Source: SZUA-37 sp964472525
GTDB lineage: Bacteria > Pseudomonadota > Gammaproteobacteria > UBA6429 > Thiohalophilaceae
DNA length: 8,169 nt
Assembly (NCBI GenBank): GCA_964472525.1
Contig: CAYYLL010000070.1
Coordinates: 1 to 8,169, forward strand
Direction of reading: 5' to 3'
Position 1 is the first letter of the stretch, and each line of letters begins with the position of its first letter. Under the pieces are notes generated by a model. It made no database searches, had not been told where the DNA came from, and saw nothing but the letters and a program-made list of their open reading frames with translations. The translations under genes and the position numbers were made by a program. Below, in pieces: positions 4,860 to 8,169 of this stretch.

Positions 4860-5741
4860 TTATATTAGCCAATATACAAAGATGAATAAACCTAACCAAA
4901 CCACGTCCACAAAATGCCAATACCAAGCTGCGGCTTCAAAAGCAAAGTGATGCTCTGCGGTAAAATGACCTTTCATTGAACGAATTAACATAACCAATAA
5001 CATGGTCGCACCCACGAATACATGGAAACCGTGGAAGCCCGTTAACATAAAGAACGTTGTACCATACGCACCGGTTGTTAATTTTAGATTTAATGCACTA
5101 TAGGCATGACCATATTCATACATCTGAAAACTCAAGAACGAAATACCTAAAATAACGGTAACCAGTAAACCTAATATTAACTGCCCATTCTTACCTGCTT
5201 TTAAAGCATGGTGAGCCCAAGTTAAAGTAACACCTGACGTTAAAAGAATAATGGTATTCCATAATGGTATGCCTGTCGCTTCCATTGCAGTGTAGTCACC
5301 GCCGACATTGCCCGGACCATTCGTTGGCCAGACTGCCTGAAAACCATTGTGCAAAACAGCATTCGTCATTTCATTGTTACCCGCTCCCCCTAACCATGGT
5401 ACGGAAAAGTTACGCATGTAAAATAAGGCTCCAAAGAATGCAGCAAAAAACATCACTTCAGACAAGATAAACCACATCATCCCCATACGAAAAGATGTAT
5501 CGACTTGTCCGTTATATTTACCCGCAATGCTTTCTTTAATAACCGTACCAAACCAACCAAACAACATAAAAATAACCGTTGCAAGACCAATATACATAAC
5601 GGTCATGTTACCCAAACCTGCATCGGTCGACGTTGTTAGCGCATATGCAAATCCACTCGTACTAAGAAATAAACCGATTGAACCAACCATGGGCCAGTGA
5701 CTTGGCTCTGGAAGATAATAGCTGCCTTCAGCGTGTGACAT
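4860..5741 (-). CDS. ctaE (coxC): Cytochrome c oxidase subunit III
   Basis: Subunit III of the aa3 oxidase, a seven-helix membrane protein that binds no metal and supports proton uptake and stability of subunit I. The 293 residues are the long, seven-helix form. Visible family motifs are SEVMFF (94-99), WAHHAL (175-180), GFHGFHV (235-241) and WYWHFVDVVWLGLF (273-286). Residues 111-160 form an extended loop rich in Gly and Asn (NFSVPWLGGAGNNE onward), common in the proteobacterial long form. A strong GAGGGG site (5747-5752) lies 5 nt before the ATG. It follows ctaG by 42 nt and ends just before the terminator at 4812-4839. It looks intact. Confidence 0.97.
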   Translation of the reverse strand: MSHAEGSYYLPEPSHWPMVGSIGLFLSTSGFAYALTTSTDAGLGNMTVMYIGLATVIFMLFGWFGTVIKESIAGKYNGQVDTSFRMGMMWFILSEVMFFAAFFGALFYMRNFSVPWLGGAGNNEMTNAVLHNGFQAVWPTNGPGNVGGDYTAMEATGIPLWNTIILLTSGVTLTWAHHALKAGKNGQLILGLLVTVILGISFLSFQMYEYGHAYSALNLKLTTGAYGTTFFMLTGFHGFHVFVGATMLLVMLIRSMKGHFTAEHHFAFEAAAWYWHFVDVVWLGLFIFVYWLI

Positions 5742-5783
5742 AACTACCCCTCTTTATTTATCTTTGATTTAATTAAATTAAAT

Positions 5784-6371
5784 TTATTTTGATGCTACTG
5801 CTTCTGCATTAAAAAACGTATATGACAACGTAATTCTATCAATACTTTTTGGTAAGGCCGGATTAACCATAAATCGAAGTGGCATCTTTCGCCCCTCACC
5901 TTTTTTAAATTTTTGCTGTGTAAAACAAAAACATTCTATTTTAGTAAAATACTTTGTTGCATTACCGGGTAATATTCGCGGTACGGCCTGAACAATCATA
6001 TCTCGCCCAGTATTGTTCTTTGCATAAAAATGAACCGTTGTCATAACCCCCGGATGAATAACAACTTCTTTTTGCAAGGCTTTAAACTTCCACCTCATTG
6101 CGTTGTTAACAGCGGTAATAAATTCAACTGTGATATTCCGCTTAAGATCTTTGTGTGCGGCCATCTCTTTTACATGTTGCTGCTGTGCGATTGTTGTTGG
6201 GTCATACGTGCCATTCTCAATATCGGTGAAACGGCCAATACCAAAAGCAGAACAAACAACACTATATAAAGGAACCAGAGCGTAACCCAGTCCAAACATG
6301 GCTATAACAATAATAAAAAGTTTTGTAACCGTTTTACCATTAGTTGTTTTACTTTTATTGTTTGCTTCCAT
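5784..6371 (-). CDS. ctaG: Cytochrome c oxidase assembly protein CtaG (Cox11)
   Basis: Copper chaperone that delivers CuB to subunit I; one N-terminal membrane helix and a periplasmic immunoglobulin-like domain. The 195 residues contain the helix at about 15-40 ending in YALVPLYSVVC (30-40, with C40, the conserved membrane-border Cys), the NITVEFITAVN strand (79-89), WKFKALQKEVVIHPG (94-108), and the copper-binding CFCF motif with C147 and C149, followed by KMPLRFMVNP (162-171). I chose the ATG at 6371 rather than the in-frame ATG at 6425: the longer form would overlap the upstream 33-residue ORF and adds an atypical N-terminus. The chosen ATG is 10 nt after that small ORF's stop, so coupling is likely. 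The ribosome site (AAAG) is weak. Confidence 0.95.
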   Translation of the reverse strand: MEANNKSKTTNGKTVTKLFIIVIAMFGLGYALVPLYSVVCSAFGIGRFTDIENGTYDPTTIAQQQHVKEMAAHKDLKRNITVEFITAVNNAMRWKFKALQKEVVIHPGVMTTVHFYAKNNTGRDMIVQAVPRILPGNATKYFTKIECFCFTQQKFKKGEGRKMPLRFMVNPALPKSIDRITLSYTFFNAEAVASK

Positions 6372-6381
6372 CTTTATTTTA

Positions 6382-6483
6382 CTACTTTGATGTTTGAATA
6401 AATAACCAAGCGTAAAACACCACAACTACAATCACTAGGATAATAACTGTTTTCCGTACACCTTTTTTTTGTTCTTCATTCAT
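6382..6483 (-). CDS. Small single-helix membrane peptide, probable oxidase small assembly protein
   Basis: A 33-residue ORF between ctaD and ctaG. It has a polar, basic start (MNEEQKKGVRKT), one hydrophobic helix (VIILVIVVVVFYAWLF, 13-28) and a short tail (IQTSK). Very short proteins of this layout, starting MNxEQ(R/K) with Arg/Lys before a single helix, are annotated in many proteobacteria as cytochrome oxidase small assembly protein at this same place; that recall is the basis of the name. The stop is 10 nt before the ctaG start, which supports co-translation. The ribosome site is weak (GAG about 14 nt upstream). Function is unproven. Confidence 0.65.
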   Translation of the reverse strand: MNEEQKKGVRKTVIILVIVVVVFYAWLFIQTSK

Positions 6484-6547
6484 TAGTATTTTTACTCGAA
6501 CCTAACACAATTTTTCTTTAATACATTCTCTAACCTGATAACACTTA

Positions 6548-6575
6548 ACCTCGCTTGTAATAGTACAAGCGAGGT
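6548..6575 (-). promoter_or_regulatory. Intercistronic stem-loop after ctaD
   Basis: A perfect 12-bp stem (6548-6559 with 6564-6575) with a 4-nt loop, starting 6 nt after the ctaD stop on the minus strand. No T-run follows (the next bases are TAAGTGTTATC), so it is not a typical intrinsic terminator. In this place it more likely protects the ctaD message 3' end or lowers read-through into ctaG and ctaE. The role is an inference; the stem itself is plain in the sequence. Confidence 0.75.
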
Positions 6576-6581
6576 GGTTAG

Positions 6582-8138
6582 CTATTTAACTTCCGGCGGT
6601 GTTACATGGGTATGATAAGGTGCTGGCGAAGCCACTTCCCATTCAAGACCTTTCGCATCTTCCCATACTTCATTAGATACTTTATCGCCACCTTTAATAC
6701 ATTTAATAATAATATAAAGGAACAACAACTGCGTAGTACCAAATATAAAGGCACCAATGGATGAAATCTGATTAAACTCTGCAAACTGTAACGCATAGTC
6801 AGGGATACGACGAGGCATACCGGCCAGACCTAGGAAATGTTGAGGGAAGAATAAAATATTCACCGAAATAACTGATATCCAAAAGTGCCATTTACCAAGT
6901 GTGATATCAAACATATGACCTGTCCATTTTGGTATCCAGTAATAAACACCACCGATAATTGCGAACAAGGCACCTGTTACAAGAACATAATGGAAATGCG
7001 CAACCACAAAGTAAGTATCGTGGTATTGGAAGTCAACCGGAACAACACCCAACATCAAACCTGTAAACCCGCCTATCGTAAACAAGAATACAAAGGCAAT
7101 CGCCCATAACATAGGCACTTCAAATGTCATTGAGCCTTTCCACATAGTTGCTGTCCAGTTAAAGACTTTAACTGCGGTCGGTACGGCAATCATTACCGTC
7201 GCATACATAAAGTATAACTCGCCCGCTGCTGGCATACCCACGGTAAACATATGGTGAGCCCATACGATAAACGACAGGAATGCGATGGCTGCTGTCGCAT
7301 ACACCATCGATGCGTAACCAAATAAAGGCTTACGTGCAAATGTTGGAATGATTTGCGAAACAATACCAAAAGCAGGAAGAATCATAATATAGACTTCAGG
7401 ATGACCAAAGAACCAGAATACGTGTTGGAACAACACTGGGTCACCACCACCGGCTGCATCAAAGAAGCTAGTACCAAAGTATTTATCGGTCAACATCATA
7501 GTTACCACACCCGCAAGTACCGGCATTACCGCAATCAATAAGAATGCTGTGATTAACCATGTCCATACGAATAAAGGCATTTTCATTAAGGTCATACCAG
7601 GCGCGCGCATGTTTAAAATGGTTGCGATAATATTGATAGAACCCATGATGGATGAGAAACCTAACAAATGCACGGCAAAGATAAAGAATGCCAGTTTGTC
7701 ATATTGCCCTGAAAGTGGCTCATAGAAAGTCCAACCGAACGCTGGGCCTTGACCCGATAAGAAGTCGCCACCAATAAAGATAGGTGCCACTAACATAATC
7801 GCAGCGAATGGAAGAATCCAGAAACTCCAGTTATTCATACGTGGTAATGCCATATCCGGCGCACCAATCATAAGCGGTACTTGCCAGTTAGCAAAACCGA
7901 CCATGGCGGGCATAATGGCACCAAATACCATAATTAAACCGTGCAGGGTTGTCATCATATTGAAGAAGTTAGGATTAACAACTTGCATGCCGGGTTCATA
8001 TAATTCCGCACGAATAACCATGGCAAACGCACCACCCACGAATAACATGGTGAATGCAAACCATAGGTACATTGTACCGATGTCTTTATGATTGGTTGTA
8101 AACAACCAGCGTTTAATACCTGTAGGATGATCGCTCAT
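6582..8138 (-). CDS. ctaD (coxA): Cytochrome c oxidase subunit I (aa3 type)
   Basis: The catalytic subunit: it reduces O2 to water at the heme a3-CuB centre and pumps protons across the inner membrane. The 518 residues give twelve helices. All key residues are visible: H66 (TLHGLIM) and H383 for heme a, H381 for heme a3, and H246, H295 and H296 for CuB. Y250 lies in HPEVY and is the expected His-Tyr crosslink partner. D95 (APDMALPRMNN) and E248 mark the D proton channel, and T321/K324 (TAVKVF) the K channel, so this is an A1-type heme-copper oxidase. GGGAG (8147-8151) sits 8 nt before the ATG. The gene follows the probable coxB end by 15 nt. It is intact and is the best anchor for the identity of the cluster. 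Confidence 0.98.
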   Translation of the reverse strand: MSDHPTGIKRWLFTTNHKDIGTMYLWFAFTMLFVGGAFAMVIRAELYEPGMQVVNPNFFNMMTTLHGLIMVFGAIMPAMVGFANWQVPLMIGAPDMALPRMNNWSFWILPFAAIMLVAPIFIGGDFLSGQGPAFGWTFYEPLSGQYDKLAFFIFAVHLLGFSSIMGSINIIATILNMRAPGMTLMKMPLFVWTWLITAFLLIAVMPVLAGVVTMMLTDKYFGTSFFDAAGGGDPVLFQHVFWFFGHPEVYIMILPAFGIVSQIIPTFARKPLFGYASMVYATAAIAFLSFIVWAHHMFTVGMPAAGELYFMYATVMIAVPTAVKVFNWTATMWKGSMTFEVPMLWAIAFVFLFTIGGFTGLMLGVVPVDFQYHDTYFVVAHFHYVLVTGALFAIIGGVYYWIPKWTGHMFDITLGKWHFWISVISVNILFFPQHFLGLAGMPRRIPDYALQFAEFNQISSIGAFIFGTTQLLFLYIIIKCIKGGDKVSNEVWEDAKGLEWEVASPAPYHTHVTPPEVK

Positions 8139-8153
8139 TTTTTAATCTCCCAA

Positions 8154-8169
8154 TTAACGCGCAGCTTTA
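8154..8169 (-). CDS. coxB: Probable 3' end of cytochrome c oxidase subunit II (partial)
   Basis: On the minus strand the window opens with codons for Lys-Ala-Ala-Arg and a TAA stop (8154-8156), 15 nt before ctaD. CoxB is normally directly upstream of ctaD and often ends in a short basic tail. Only four residues are visible, so identity rests on gene order, not on homology. Confidence 0.4.

Noticed and set aside
5264..5470. Plus-strand open frame opposite ctaE
   Set aside because: Antisense shadow of the conserved subunit III gene, with no supporting signals.
6030..6285. Plus-strand open frames opposite ctaG
   Set aside because: Antisense shadows of a well-conserved gene with no recognisable motifs or ribosome sites.
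6372..6425. Longer N-terminus for CtaG (start at 6425)
   Set aside because: It would overlap the 33-residue ORF by 44 nt and adds MWCFTLGYLFKHQSSKIK, which is unlike Cox11 starts; the ATG at 6371 gives the usual short polar lead before the helix.
6885..8091. Plus-strand open frames opposite ctaD, and a short minus-strand frame near 6602-6796
   Set aside because: All lie within the intact ctaD reading frame, have no family features, and are explained by coding bias on the real strand.

Overview
The window is part of an aa3-type cytochrome c oxidase locus from an AT-rich gammaproteobacterium. The gene order, read on the minus strand from right to left, is (coxB end)-ctaD-small ORF-ctaG-ctaE, then a plus-strand DUF2909 gene, then SURF1, a thioredoxin-fold protein, ctaA and ctaB/cyoE. 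As I recall it, this is the order of the Pseudomonas aeruginosa PA0105-PA0113 cluster, which is also found in Legionella-like bacteria. A Legionellales-type or similar host-associated or aquatic gammaproteobacterium is my guess; the sequence does not settle it.

Layout. Bases 1-589 hold no gene: a GC-rich repeat-like scrap, an imperfect palindrome and ten full copies of a 43-44 bp tandem repeat. Bases 590-3932 are a tight minus-strand operon with 14-19 nt gaps: SURF1, SCO-like protein, ctaA, ctaB. Bases 3933-4021 are a divergent promoter region. Bases 4022-4228 are the plus-strand DUF2909 gene. Bases 4221-4817 are a gene-free repeat element with inverted ends, an 80-bp tandem repeat and a 100-N assembly gap. 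Bases 4815-4839 are the terminator of the oxidase operon. Bases 4860-8138 are the minus-strand oxidase operon: ctaE, ctaG, a 33-residue membrane peptide and ctaD. The last 16 bases look like the 3' end of coxB.

How the genes work together. CtaD and CtaE are subunits I and III of the oxidase. CtaB makes heme O from heme B, CtaA turns heme O into heme A, SURF1 helps insert heme A, CtaG (Cox11) delivers CuB, and the thioredoxin-fold protein probably acts in thiol or copper handling for CuA. Two assembly factors lack a histidine expected in their families: SURF1, and the SCO-like protein if it is a true SCO relative.

The most unusual content is not coding. Three hairpins (559-591, 4227-4259, 4779-4811) share one design: 15-nt arms, one conserved mismatch at arm position 10, a 3-nt loop, outer AGT/ACT pairs, and a flanking A/T run. 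Their stem sequences differ, yet every difference is compensated in the opposite arm. Two of them are the ends of one inverted-repeat element. In both loci the complete hairpin caps a tandem array whose units carry only the left arm or a truncated hairpin. The ends abut gene 3' ends so closely that they contain the stop codons of cyoE and the DUF2909 gene, and share the T-tract of the ctaE terminator. I do not recognise this family; it looks like a structure-conserved, non-coding mobile or REP-like element.
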